Both the position numbers and the translations under genes were made by a program. DNA of 64,000 nucleotides from positions 8,620,501 to 8,684,500 of the forward strand of contig OZ019759.1 in the NCBI GenBank assembly GCA_947034885.2, written 5' to 3'. Origin of the DNA: Thuidium tamariscinum (taxonomy: Eukaryota > Streptophyta > Bryopsida > Hypnales > Thuidiaceae). Below the pieces are notes generated by a model, which worked only from the letters and a program-made list of their open reading frames with translations, made no database searches and was not told the origin of the DNA. Shown here piece after piece: positions 24,931-36,595 of the stretch (the first letter of the stretch is position 1; every line of letters starts with the position of its first letter).

Positions 24931-26306
24931 AATGCATCCCGAGCTATGGTTGCTACTTGGCTGTGTATGCATCCTACCTCGACGGAACTCACACATTGGA
25001 CTCAAAGCATTCTCAACAAAACAAGCAAAGGAATGGAGGAGGCGGACCTTCTTCGTTTTCTTTGACGACTTCTGTGCTTAGGTTTCCCCACCCGCATTGT
25101 CACTCGGAGCTCGCTGCGACCTCAGCTTCCGCTCCATTGTCAATCCCCTGGAGAATACCCAAACGCGACGCACAATCCGATTGATGAAGAGGTAGTGCAT
25201 TGACTGACTCTCTCTCGCACTGTGAGTCCACCACCCCACTGGCGAGTTCCGACTTTAGGTCGCCTTCACGGTTGACTGAGGTTTCGGGGGCCTAGGTTCG
25301 GCGTTGGAATCCTGAGGCCTGGTCCCGGATCGCAGGTGCTTTTCAAAGGTCAAGGCAGGGAGTGCGGCCCCTGGGACCACCGACTCGGGAGGAATTGTTT
25401 AATTGTGTAATTTTTTTTTATATTTCTCTTTTTCAAGTTTTGAATTCATATTTGATTTTCGAGACACCACATTTTAAAAGGGATTAAAAGAGCAGGGGGT
25501 AATCATGGCCTAGACTGGGGGCATTTTGTATCGACTGCACCTCCAATATTACATGGTAGGGCCGAGCTAGTGGGGAACCTACCCGGGTCTTTTTACATGT
25601 AATGGTTTATTAATCGTTTTAAATAGTGGGATCAGGTTTAAATTAAGTCTCGGTATTACTTTTGACTTTCTTGGATAGGGGCCGAGCAACAAAAATGTTC
25701 ATGCTGGCTCCTCATTTGTAAAATTATTCCCACATACTATTTCATGGTTGTGCATTATTCATTTGTTTTTTCTTCTGGATATTGGGGGACCAAGCTAGGA
25801 TGGGATTAGGTCTGACGTGCTTACGGGGATGATCCAGTTTTGATTTTCTTATGACTGCTTTCTCTGGAAGGTAATGATTAGTAATATCCTGATTTAATTC
25901 TTTTGTCAGATCTGCACATCGAATGTTCCAGATGCCTAGATGGTACTTATTCAAAATTTCTGGCAGCTTTTTGTTTTTTCATTAGTGTTGATGACAGACC
26001 CTCATAAATGGATACTGTCCTTTGCCTTCTTGGTTGTGGCAATCTATTTGATGATAACCCTCGTTTTAAGCTTGGTTGGTTGAAAACATTCAAATTGTTC
26101 GAATTGTCTGTTCCTATCAGGCTAGTCGTTGTATGGATTCTTTTCGTTTGTGAAAGTTCTTTCTCTTTGTTTTTTCTTGACGTGTTACAGTCGTCAATTC
26201 ACGCACTTTGCTTCAGAGGTTTTAGATTGAATTTTGACTTGTCTAAGTATCGATTGGATTGGATTGGACAGTCATTTGCTTGGAGTCAACTGCCGTAGAT
26301 TATGTC
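24931..26306. other. Element B spacer upstream of the transposase
   Basis: A GC-richer part (about 25000-25400) leads into AT-rich DNA just before the transposase start, the position expected for its promoter. No protein family recognised. Confidence 0.4.
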
Positions 26307-29300
26307 ATGGACAACTTCTCCAATATGGTGGTCGTGAGGCCAACAGATGATGGCGTACCGGTGTATTTCCCTGTCGCGGAAGATGGTTTAGCTTCTATAT
26401 CCGCAACTAGACTAGGTCTGAGGTTTAAATTTAGACCAGACTCAATTCATGTGGATGAGGAGTTTGTGGCTGAAGACTCTGGTGTTCTTACTCATAGCGT
26501 GGGGCACCTTCCGTCGTCCTCAGGGGAGAATATTTGTTGGCACTTGAAACCGGGAAGGTATAGAGCTTATGGCGTAAAAGATTCTTTGGAGTGCGGGTCC
26601 AAAAATGCTTCCTCTTTGAATAGGTCTTCCTCCTCCTCCTTCCAAACACCTCCCTTGCTGCGCCCAAAGCAAGAACCGGGGTCCATTGAACTCAATTTCT
26701 TGAGCTCCGATTCGGAAGGCCAGTCACCTACCCTTCCATCTACGGTACCATTCCCTTCTTCTGTGTCTACCCTTCCAACTGAGAAAGGTTTGCCAGCATT
26801 GATGTTGGGAGATTCCCTCCAAAAGATTGGGTACGCTGCGTCTGTGATCGATAACTTGAGAGGATTGAGTTTCTTGAAAGGCTGTAGGAACGTACTATTT
26901 AGAATTGATTATAATGTAATCGTGATTCGTAGGCTCCCAGTTTTGCCATCCAATTTCAATGGTGATGTTATTTTTGAGTTGCCTTCTGTGGAGAGCTTGG
27001 AGGGTTCATCCCAATCGAAGCAAATGTGTGGAATGGATAGGTGGCATGACGGACACGTGTGGGCTAAAGCTGCTACAACAAATATTGTAAACCACATGGG
27101 CCTGCTATTTCGAACATCAGTCTGCGTTGGTCATCTTCGTTGCACAAACAATAGCTGCAAATTCCTTGGCCGTGTTCACCGACTGCAAAGCATGAATGAG
27201 ATGGAATGGGAAGGCGTGTCACCTTCTCCTCTTGCAGTTAGGGAAAAACATCCAGCAGGGTCGACACTTCTCTGCAAGGTCTGCAAGGAGCCTCCTAGTT
27301 GTATTGCGCGCTGCAATGTTCGAGTGTATTACGTCTTTGGTGGAGATAAGATGTTCCGAGCGTTTGTTCATCTTGGAAAGTACGAACACCTAGTGAAGGA
27401 TGGTGAACTGCGCGACATGCAAGAGAAATCTTGATTGCTAATTTCAGAGCAATTGGAGTGAACCCCCTCCGCCACAAATTTGTCTATTGTTTTGGAGGCT
27501 ACAAAGAATCTACTCGGCGGCCTGATCCTGCAGGCGGAAGGCGAACAGGCAAAGACGCTCAAGTTCGATGAACTTGTTCCCGTACTAGATAAGTGCAAGT
27601 ATTTGAGCTCTCCAAGTATCCAAAATGAGGTAGCATCATTCAAGTATCTCAGGAGATTTGGAGTCATCGATAGCATAACAAAGTTAAGAGGCGCTAGCAC
27701 TTGGGCATTTGTTCAGGAGAACAAGTTTCCCGGTCAAGGAACTGATGTGGACAAGGTTTTTGTCTTCAAGATGTCTGAGTTAGGTCCGGGTAGTAGGGTA
27801 GACTTGGTGAAGCGTATGCAATTAAGCAATGACCTCGAAGACGCGTGGATCATGTTCAACCATGTGAAACGTGTTGTAGGCTGGACCACCATGGCTTGCC
27901 ATGTCTACGACTTCGCCTATTGCCGTGTAATGACCATTGCGTGCTGTGATATGCAATCAGAAGACTGTGCGGCTCAAGTTTTATTTTGGAGGAATTTAAA
28001 TTTTGTTCTTTACAGGAACGGTGTTCATGATCCGCAGTTCAAGGGCTTCATGGCGGACAGTGCTCAAGTGAATTGGAATGCAGTTAGAATCGTCTACGGA
28101 TTAGGAGAGAGCTCGAAACCAATGAAAGACAGGGAGCGGACTTGTCTCTTCCACTGGACTCAGTCCATGGAGAAGCATACGAAAGCCAACATTCGTGGCG
28201 ACCTACAAGATCAACACTGAATATTATGCAAACAATATAAGAGTGTCACTTCTCCTGAGGAGTCTGAAACCCGATATCTTGCCATCAAAGCATGGTGGCT
28301 GTCATCAGGAGCCACGTCAGAACCTGGACTACGGCGGCTAGAGTTGTGGCTGGCCTTTTGGCATTTCCGCTACAAACAATGGGGTGGATATCAACAATTG
28401 GTATGTTATTGTTTCCTTTCCCTCCTTATTGCAATTTGCCATTTGAGACATTTTTGTAATCTTCCACTTCACTTACCAGGCAGTGAATTTTTATTTCCTC
28501 GGATTTGCGAAACGTTTTACATACCTTCTACCCTGATTGCACTCTCTCGGGACCGAGAGACCCCTCCTAGGGAAGAGGGCTTGCAAACAATCGCACTTTG
28601 TGCTACCGGTTGACCCATTGAAATTTGTTTTTGAAATGCAATTCCTTATAGTCCACTAGCGAGCCCTTCCCGCGTTTGCGCCTACCTAGGATGGGTTCTA
28701 CTTAGAAGTCAAATGACCCTATGCTTTGGAGGGCTACTGCCAAAACTCATTGACATGCTTCTGAACTACTTTGACGGATTCTTTATTTGGTGTCTCAGTG
28801 TGTTCTTGGACATTGCAGGATCTATCTTTGAACGAGCGGGCAGAAATGCCTTCCTGCAACTTAGCCGAGACTCTACACAATAAATGGCTACAACAATCTG
28901 GAAATAGAGGTAGGGATTTGTATGTTGCTACGGTGGACGACTTTGTTAGAGCTTTTGTTCAAATGGTAAGATATTACCAATACCTCAAAGGGAACCAGGG
29001 CGGAACGGGACCGGGGAAGGAAGAGTTGTTGCTTAGAGCTGCACAGCGATCGACGGAGCGAACTAGGAATCCAAAACTGCTAACTAAAGCCATTGCCAAC
29101 ATTTCAGATGTAGAAGAATTCATCAATCCAGAGCCCCATCTTAAAGGTGAAGAGGTCTTTGGATCGCAAAAATGAAAAGCTGACATGGCTCTAGGCTGCG
29201 AACACGATTCACATAGACCTAACAAGGTGAACTTCTCACATCCGCGTATTCAAACTAGATCTAGGAGACCCAATTCAACTGTGCACTCTCTGAATCCAAT

Positions 29301-30277
29301 ATTAGAAGGTGTGCCGCTCACAATACAGGACGAAGATGAAGACTGTACGAAAACCGAAGACGATTTGGGAGTAAAGACTACCGCTGGTCCGAGTCATGTG
29401 TCCGGAATTCAGGAGACTGCTTGTGATGAGTCAAAATGGCACATAGCTCGTTTACCAAAAACATTAGCAAAAGCATGCTTTGCCCTCTAGGCTATTACAA
29501 AGAAGAAATGTATTGCTCAGATAATTCAAAATAATGTCGCCACTGCAGCTCCAACATACACAGGTATGATGGTGAATTACAGGAAGAATATTAGTGATAA
29601 AATGCAGGGTTTTTTTTTGCAATGACGACATTGAGCAATGTGTGAAGGGGACGCAAAGGAAATGGGTTTCGATCCTACCAACAATTCCTGATGTTTGGCC
29701 CGTCAAAATGGGAACGAAGCTTTCGTTGTCTGAGATTTTAGCCCTTGAGAACGCAAGTTTTCAACTTCCACAACGTCAACTCATTTCACCATGGCGATTG
29801 TTCGGTGGAACGAGTGCAGAATTGTTGGAGGCGTATCCTTTTCCTTCTTCAGCGGATGAACATCCAAATGCTCGTGTTGGGAAGGTAGTGCGTCAAAACC
29901 CGAAATCTCCTACAATTAAGTACCAAAACAATTGTGCTTCTGCTTTGACATTGGTTGCGCAAATTGATAAAGTGACAATGGTTCCTCATCCAGGATTTGG
30001 GTGTATAGTTTCATTGGCATCTGGTATGGAGCCAAAGGCAGAAAAGTACTTGATGACGATTTCGTCATTTTCGGACTACACTTGTCCAAATTTCAAGGAA
30101 ATGAAGCTTAGGTGCTTGGGTAAACGTGGAACATGGGCGAATTGTAAGCACTTGTATTTCATTTTCACTGTTATTTGCAACCTACAACCTACAACAGATC
30201 TCTTCATGCATTGTGCCATTCTAAGCTTCAACGAAGTGAAGCAAATACTCTTGAGTGGCATACTCAATTATTTGTGA
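26307..30277 (+). pseudogene. Element B MULE transposase (decayed)
   Basis: The most plausible start is ATG at 26307 (MDNFSNMVVVRPTDDGVPVY), where similarity to the element A protein begins. Domains: an acidic Ser-rich region, a FLYWCH-like segment (SVCVGHLRCTNNSCKFL with EWEG), LLCKVCKEPPSCIARC, then the RNase H-like core. The core shows VMTIACCDMQSED, FKGFMADSAQVNWNAVRIVY and RTCLFHWTQSMEKH. An intron (about 28400-28819) precedes LSLNERAEMPSCNLAETLHN. The SWIM-like finger (DYTCPNF ... ANCKHLYFIF) has lost its first Cys. Stops at about 27432, 27459, 28218, 29173 and 29488, and a frame change near 29610, make it non-functional. Confidence 0.87.
28543..28560. repeat. Element B dyad in the transposase intron
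   Basis: TCTCTCGGGACCGAGAGA has perfect 8-bp arms around GA. It is the same TCTCGG-nn-CCGAGA pattern found once per unit in the element B satellites, at the intron position that carries a different palindrome in element A. Confidence 0.7.
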
Positions 30278-30732
30278 GGAAAGTAGGATTCTGAAATTGA
30301 AGTGAAATTAGGTTGTTGTTCAAGTTTTGACTTCAATAAAGATTTTTCGACCCTACACTTGGAGAACCTTTTTGGATAAATGTGCAACACATGTATACAT
30401 TGTGCTCAGCAAAAACATTTCAGTTTGGTAATATAAAAGGTATGACATGTATCCTAAACCTCACCTTTTTGTCTTCTCTTGAACTAAAACCTTATCCACT
30501 TGAAATAATTAAATTGTAGTGCTTAGCTTTGCTACTTCAAATCATAAAGAAAGAATAAATATGAACAAGGTTTCGTGTACCTAGTGTTGACAATGAATTC
30601 AATTTAGGAGTTGTTTGCTTATGAACCCAATTGCTCATTTCATCTTGCTCTTTAATCTCTCTTCTTCAACTTTCACCCAAGTTTCTCATGTCTTCAGCAA
30701 TGCATTCAGCCACACTATTCACTGAATTGTGC
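30278..30732. other. Element B right subterminal spacer
   Basis: AT-rich, no open frame of interest. It separates the transposase stop from the right terminal inverted repeat. Confidence 0.5.
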
Positions 30733-30979
30733 TTTCATGAATGATCCACTTTTGTCATCCACTTTTGTCATCTATGTTTTTCATCCACTTTTTTCATCCA
30801 CTTTTGTGTCATTTCATCTAACTTCTTACAAAAATTCATCCACTTTTTTGTCTTCTTCTTTGCAATTTTCTTAAGAATTCTAACTATTTTTTCAATTTTT
30901 CTTTCATTATTCTTCATCCCTGCTCACTAATCCCTGCTCCCCGCTCCCCGCTCCCTGCTCCCTTTGTAGCATTCCCCGT
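30733..30979 (-). repeat. Right terminal inverted repeat of element B
   Basis: The reverse strand reads ACGGGGAATGCTACAAAGGG, then AGCGGGGAGCGGGGAGC, then GATGAAGAATAATGAAAG. It has additional GATGACAAAAGTG units absent from the left end, so the repeat lengths differ by about 30 bp. Confidence 0.92.
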
Positions 30980-30988
30980 TCTTGCCCC
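30980..30988. repeat. Target-site duplication of element B, right copy
   Basis: TCTTGCCCC pairs with 12561-12569. Dropping one copy restores the frame of the element A transposase. Confidence 0.85.
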
Positions 30989-33900
30989 CTTCTTACAACA
31001 GAGATGCCTTCTTTGAATTACCTCCGTGCAAGTCCTCTTCATCTTTGTCCGCAGCCAAGAACTTGGAGGGAATGGACAAGCGTTATGATGGACACCCTTG
31101 GTGCAAGTTGGTCACAACAAACATCGACAACTTCGACAATCTAAAGTTCCGTAAGTCCTCCTGCGTTGGTCATCTTGTTTGTGAAAACTCTAGTTGTAAG
31201 TATTTGACAAGGGCTTCTAAGAAGAATGAAACAAAATGGAGTGGTTGTACAGTGCTTCCTTTTGCAACATGAATTATTCCTTTAAAAGATTGCAAACTAG
31301 TTTGCAAAGTGTGCAAAGTAATACCTACATGCCTCAATACCTGTGACACTAGAATATACTTCTGCTATAGTGATAACCCAAATTTGAGTAGGGCTGCTAT
31401 TCACTTAGGATATCACAGTCACCCAGTAGCTAAAGGCATGTGTAGAGACTCGGCAAAAGAAATTACCAAATTCATTGCAGAGCAAATAGCCAAAACCCCT
31501 ACAACTATCAACTCCGCCATAGCCTTGTCCGCTAGCAAAGATTTCCTAACAAACCACCTATTTCACCATGGAGAAAGAGAGAAGAAAATCTTGAAGGGGG
31601 AGGAAATGGAAGAGGTCATTGATCGTTTCCAGTTTCTCAGTAGCCGTAGTATACGGAATATCATTTCTTCTTTCCATTCTAACAACCAAGGAGGTGTCAT
31701 CGACAACATTATGACTATGAAGAAGGAATCAAAGTTTGAGTTTATACACGACAGTGTATTTCCAGGCCAAGGAAAGGAGAAGGTGTACATCTTCAAAATG
31801 CTTACAGAAGGGCTTGGAAGTGGAGTGGACTTGGTCAGGCGCATGCAAAGTGGAGGGAATCTGCAGAATGCGTGGATGATGTTCGACCACGTGAAGCACG
31901 TGAAGGATTGGACCACCATGGCCTGCCACGTGTACGATTGTCAGTACAAAAAGGTGATGACTATTGTAGTGTGTGATATGCAATCCGAAGATACTAAAAT
32001 ACAAGTGCAATTTTGGAGGTCCTTGAATGCTATAATGTCACAACACGGAGTGGAGAAACCAAACTTCAAGGGATTTATGGCAGATAGCGCTATGGCCAAT
32101 TGGAATGCTGTGCGCATTGTCTATGGTAGTGGTTCAACAAATGAGGTTATGAAAAATCGTGAGAGGACATGTTTACTGCATTGGAGTAATTCTCTACATA
32201 AGCACACCCAGAAGCACATCAAACAAACCTTCCAACACCAACATGTAGCACTATGTAAGCAGTATAAGGAATCCAAGACAATGGATGAAGTTGAGACACG
32301 CTACCTTGCAATCAGGTCATGGTGGTTATCATCTGGAGTTGCAAACGAAGACTCACTTCATCATTTGGACCATTGGCTTGCATTTTGGCATTTCCGGTAT
32401 TTACAATGGGGAGGCTTCATGACAATGGTAAGAAAATGTATTTCTTTATACTGCTTAAATTGTTATATTTTCTTAGAAAAGATGAAATGGCAAAGTTGAA
32501 TTTAAAATTGAAATTAATATAGTATTAATAATAATTCAATTTATTGACTCATAATGTTAGAGTTCTCTAAATCATTAGAAATTCCACCTAGAATTTTGGA
32601 TTAATTTAGTCCTATGAGGCTAATGTTAGAGAACCGTCGGATTTGACGGAATTTTCTTGAAGTCAATTTAGTACTAGGGGGCTAATTACCCTAAACTGTC
32701 GGATTCGACGGCTCTCTGTGTAACTGACTCTTAGTAGCTCCATTACCCTATAACCTATATGAATGCAAGAGTTGCATTGCCTAGTTGAAGGTGTATTTAT
32801 TCTTTATTTGTATTCCAATTTCAAGATTCCTTGAATATAGCATTTGGAGGATTTGGGGGGGGGCATGGAATAAACTATGATCTAAAACCCTATAGTTCAA
32901 TGTTTGCAATTATACAAAGTAGTTTGAAATATAATTGAAAATAGGAGATTCCATTCAATTCTTATAATTTATACTTTGCTATTGTTGGATTTGTAGGGTT
33001 TAACTTTGGAAGAGATGACGGACATGCCTTTTTGTAATTTGTCTGAAACGGTTCATAATAAGTGGCTACAAATGTCAGGAAAAAGAGGAAACAATTTGTT
33101 TGATGCAACTTGTGATGACAGTATTCGTACTTGGATGCAAATGACAAACTATCGGGCTTACCTTAGAGGTCATGCATCCGGGTCAGGGCCATCAAAAGGG
33201 GAATTGAAATTGAGAGCAGCAAGACAAAGCGGCTGCCCCAAGAAAATTGCAGAAGCACTGAACACATTGCCGGAAGCACATGGCGTGGGAACTCGAATAC
33301 CACATTTGGAGGGAGAAGAAATATTTGGAAGCACTAAGAGGAGGCTTGACATACCTATTGGAGATTCTGGAGATTCACATAGACCAGACAAACTCAATTT
33401 CTCTCAACCCCGTGTTCGTACAAGGTCAACTAAGATATCAGAAGATTCATTGGAGGGCAATGGAGACCAGAGCCAGGTCTGCGCTTCTCAATATGTCACG
33501 GTAGCATTTGAAAGTGATTGCGATACAGCAAAATGGCACATTGCAAGAATATGCCACAAATCAAATGCTAGATGTTTTGCTCAGCAACGGACATCAAATA
33601 TCAAGTGTACCTCCAAGATTTCTAAAGGCAAAAAGGGAACTCCCACTCCTACCTATCGCGGAAGAAAGGAAGAATATGGAAGTAAGCGTGAGGTGGTGGT
33701 AGACTTTTGGTTTTGCTGGGATGATATTGAATGATGTGTGAAAGGCACTAAGCGCAAGTGGGTCATTGATTGGCCTTAGGTGCCTGAGATTTGGCCAGTA
33801 TTGAGTGGAACCAATTTGAATCGAGAGGAGACGTTGTTGTTGCAACATGCGGGCTTCCAATTGCAAGAGCATCCTACATTGTCGCCAAGTCAACTTTTCA

Positions 33901-34391
33901 CAATGGCTAAGATCTTTGAGCCTTTTCTTTTTGACCATCCACCTCCCCCAAATCTAGATGCATATCCAACAGTGAGGAATAATCGCACTATTAGGAGAGT
34001 TGCTAATGCCCCTACTATAGAGCAACGAAATAAATGGGAGAGTGCTGGGAACATTAAAGGACAAATTCTAGGAGTGACCCTTCTCCCTCTTCCTGGACTT
34101 GGTGCAATTGTGACTCTTGAAACTGGGATGGGGTCATTGAAAAATGTGTATCAAGTGACAATGGGTATGTTTCCTACATGTACATGCCCAGACTTTGTCA
34201 ATATGGTTGTATCCGCTATTGGAGGGAGAACACAATATGTGAACTGCAAGCACTTATACTATTTGTATAGGTACTTTTGCAAAATGGACATTCATGATGA
34301 CAAATTCATTCATGCGCCTAGTTATAGCTTCAATGAGTTGAAGGTATTGCTAGTTCGGGCAGGGATCATCATAGTTTTGGAGGAGATATGA
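30989..34391 (+). pseudogene. Element A MULE transposase, catalytic and SWIM 3' part
   Basis: In order: a FLYWCH-like zinc-binding segment (SSCVGHLVCENSSCKYL with KWSG), then LVCKVCKVIPTCLNTC, then an RNase H-like core. The core shows VMTIVVCDMQSED (first Asp), FKGFMADSAMANWNAVRIVY (second Asp) and RTCLLHWSNSLHKH (the C/H motif MULEs carry between the second Asp and the Glu). An intron runs from 32431 to about 32997. The second exon ends in a SWIM-type finger, TCTCPDF ... VNCKHLYYLY (CxC...CxH, intact). Stops at about 31270, 33732 and 33777 break it; the last two lie just before VPEIWPVLSG. MULE transposases cut at terminal repeats and produce 8-11 bp duplications, which fits the flanks. Confidence 0.88.
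32431..32997 (+). other. Transposase intron of element A with two element-specific palindromes
   Basis: Donor GTAAGA follows GGFMTM and acceptor TAG precedes LTLEEMTDMPFC. The intron contains CCGTCGGATTTGACGG (32634-32649) and CTGTCGGATTCGACGG (32696-32711), the same palindrome family as the foldbacks at 8.1-9.0 kb. The corresponding intron of element B carries a different palindrome. Confidence 0.75.
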
Positions 34392-34872
34392 TTAGTTTCT
34401 TAGAGTGTACTACATTCATGTTGTATTCTTTACATGTGCTACAAATGAAATTATGAAGTGATGGAGTTCAATTACGAACATTGACTTTCTTTACAATACA
34501 TATATATTATTCTAACTTTTTTTTCTATCGAGCGGGTTTCAAAGTTGCCCATTTTTATTTTATCCACTCAAAAAAGTCCTAAGCCCTAGAACAAGGCACA
34601 TGAGCCTTTTGTATTTGAAGTGTTTGGCATGTTTTTTATTGACCCCAAAACCCTAAATCCCCAAATTTTTTTGTATAGACAATATTATTAATGGTCAAAA
34701 AATATGAGACTTCATGAAAATCCACGGTTATAGGAGACCCGGTCATAGGTAGCAAAATTTACTATAAATAGTAAATTTTTGTTGATTTTTGAGAAAAAAA
34801 ATGATTGAAAAAAAATTCTAGCTCAAATTTCTTAAAAAAAAGCCACTTTATGCTCACTGCTCACAACTTTCC
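34392..34872. other. Element A right subterminal spacer
   Basis: AT-rich sequence between the transposase stop and the right terminal repeat. GACTTCATGAAAATCCACGG followed by TTATAGGAGACC and CGGTCATAGG (about 34710-34748) mirrors sequence near the left end. No gene seen. Confidence 0.45.
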
Positions 34873-34924
34873 CGCTCGCAGCTCATAGGCTCCCCGCTCC
34901 CAGCTCGAACGCTAGCATCGTTGT
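34873..34924 (-). repeat. Right terminal inverted repeat of element A
   Basis: On the reverse strand it begins ACAACGATGCTAGC and then has repeated GGGAGC units, mirroring 2180-2221. It abuts the right target duplication. Confidence 0.8.
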
Positions 34925-34934
34925 TCTCTAGGTC
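34925..34934. repeat. Target-site duplication of element A, right copy
   Basis: TCTCTAGGTC directly follows the right end of element A and is identical to 2170-2179. Confidence 0.92.
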
Positions 34935-35401
34935 TACCACTTCCTTGCACCATTTCATCGTTCATTATTTGCTCCTCCTTATCATCCCACACTCGACGTC
35001 TTGTGCCTTGAAATCTTTGTAAATATTCGGTGCAGTAACCAAGAGTCTCCGACATTGCATAGCCCTCTGCCATGCTAGCCTCTGTTCGAGCATAGGTTCT
35101 TACATACTCCTTGAGAGTTTTCATGTATCTCTCAATTGGATACATCCATCAAGTATGAACAGGCCCACAAATGTACAACTCCTCTACTAGATGGATCATC
35201 AAATGTGACATGATATCCATGAAAGTTGGTGGAAATTCTTTTTCAAGCATACAAAGGGCGTCTGCTGCATCCATCAAATTAGCATCTCTGTCTGCAATTT
35301 TTATTTCACGAGCACATAGCCTTTGAAATACTCAACTAACCTTCATTATAGCTTTACGCACATCCTCACTTAACACATTGCGCAATGCCAACGGTAGTAC
35401 C
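34935..35401 (-). pseudogene. CACTA transposase exon, DUF4218-like part, cut by element A
   Basis: After a GTGCAG acceptor near 35402 the minus strand reads VLPLALRNVLSEDVRKAIMK. Later segments include FPPTFMDIMSHLMIHLVEEL and MYPIERYMKTLKEYVRTYAR followed by EGYAMSETLGYCTEYL. These are hallmark DUF4218 sequences of CACTA proteins. Two in-frame stops interrupt it (after AIMKVS and after GPVHT). Coding ends at GSGRPRE exactly where the target duplication of element A begins. The same frame resumes at 2169 with MSPQFLEWVHEFVL. The exon was therefore continuous before element A inserted. Confidence 0.9.
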
Positions 35402-35676
35402 TGCACATACATAGGTTTCACACTGTGATTCTTTAAGTGACATCCTCTTCACTCATTTTCTCTCTAAGCATATCCACTTATACATGCATCTCTGTTGTCA
35501 GCGAATAACAACGGCATTCCTTATTATCCCTACTTTCCTGAGCACAGTTGGAACACACTAAGTTCTAACTTCTACATTTCTGAACACGTTCTCCAAGAGT
35601 ATCATCATCCACACTCTCTGTTGGACATGATCTACATAGATGCTTCATCTTCGAACGTTAATAAATGAAGAAATTA

Positions 35677-36057
35677 TCAAACCTGTTGCATTAGTACGTG
35701 GAAATCATGTGATTTCAAGTAGTGCAGCTTCCCATCTTCCAAACACTTGTGAATGGCTCCCACATAATTCGATGGAGTTCTTAGAGTTTTCAATATCTGC
35801 ATGACTGTGGTCTTCTCCGTCGAATTCAACATGTATGGAGCACTAGGTATGTGAAAATCACTGTTATGTGACTGAGATGGAGCCAGCCACAAATCATGTC
35901 GTATACTCATGGCCTCCATGTCCTGCCTGATTCCAATAGAGTCTTTTCCACCCCATATTGTCTTCGTCATGTTCTCGCACAAATTCTTTTCGTAGTGCAT
36001 GGGATCTAGCAAATGCGGAATGAGGAGCTTCTGCAACATTCCTCCAATGACAACCAC
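35677..36057 (-). pseudogene. CACTA transposase exon (continuation of TNP2 region)
   Basis: The open minus-strand segment follows an intron of about 540 bp. It contains IPHLLDPMHYEKNLCENM, then KDSIGIRQDMEAMSIRHDLW, and ends DGKLHYLKSHDFHVLMQQ before a GT donor. This is the CACTA pattern usually written as LDVMHIEKNVC followed by GLKSHDCHVLMQ, so the assignment is firm. The segment is uninterrupted. It lies between the TNP2 core and the DUF4218-like exon, as in intact family members. Confidence 0.88.
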
Positions 36058-36595
36058 GGTTTAGTCTCTTTTAACAATGAAGTCCACTTTACATTCATAA
36101 AACAAAACACTTCATAGAAACCATGCACACATCTTTCACTTCCAAGTTACTTCACATTGCTTTTCACCATAATCAGTTTATTACTGTTTTTCCAAACAAA
36201 CAGGTTGGCCATCTACTGCAGCCACCTCTTCCTAATGCGAAAACATACTCTTCCATATAGCAGTTTCAAAACAAATTTTATCAACTTGAAAATAGAAAGT
36301 CTTTTTCTGATTATAGTGTAATCCTGCCCACATACTCACAACAGCACCGTATGTTCAGCACTATTCATAGTACCGTGAACGTTATTGTAAACTTCTACAG
36401 AAACTCTTGTTCGGAAACAAGTAATACATGTGCATTGGGGAAGATGAACAAGTCCTACCCACGTCTCCTTCAAAGTTCACAAAACAAAAAAGGACTTTGA
36501 CAAACACGTACTCCACATAAGTACATGCATATTTGGTAGAAATATGTTTTATATTTCTAGCTCCTCAACAACACTTATTCAATGAATGTGCTTAC

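Larger units (their letters stand above)
12570..30979. mobile_element. Element B: second MULE-type ParB/methyltransferase transposon, nested in element A
   Basis: An 18.4-kb element with terminal inverted repeats of about 210-245 bp and a 9-bp target duplication with one mismatch. It has the same gene layout as A: a minus-strand ParB/methyltransferase-fold gene (17243-22460) and a plus-strand MULE transposase (26307-30277). It differs in that two inverted satellite arrays (15380-17090 and 22560-24930) bracket the first gene. The A and B proteins are clearly homologous but diverged, so B is a different subfamily rather than a recent copy of A. Both genes contain several stops. Confidence 0.88.
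2180..34924. mobile_element. Element A: MULE-type transposon carrying a ParB-like/methyltransferase-fold gene
   Basis: The element spans 32.7 kb, of which 18.4 kb is the nested element B; its own DNA is about 14.3 kb. Left end AGGGTTGCTAGC and right end (reverse strand) ACAACGATGCTAGC share the core TGCTAGC, followed on both sides by GGGAGC-rich repeats and then weak similarity around CTATGACCG. It is flanked by perfect 10-bp duplications. It carries a minus-strand ParB/methyltransferase-fold gene (2604-8808) and a plus-strand transposase (11849-12569 plus 30989-34391). The transposase shows a MULE-type DDE core with a SWIM-like zinc finger. Size and cargo exceed those of ordinary MuDR elements. 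All genes show nonsense changes, so it is not autonomous now. Confidence 0.88.
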
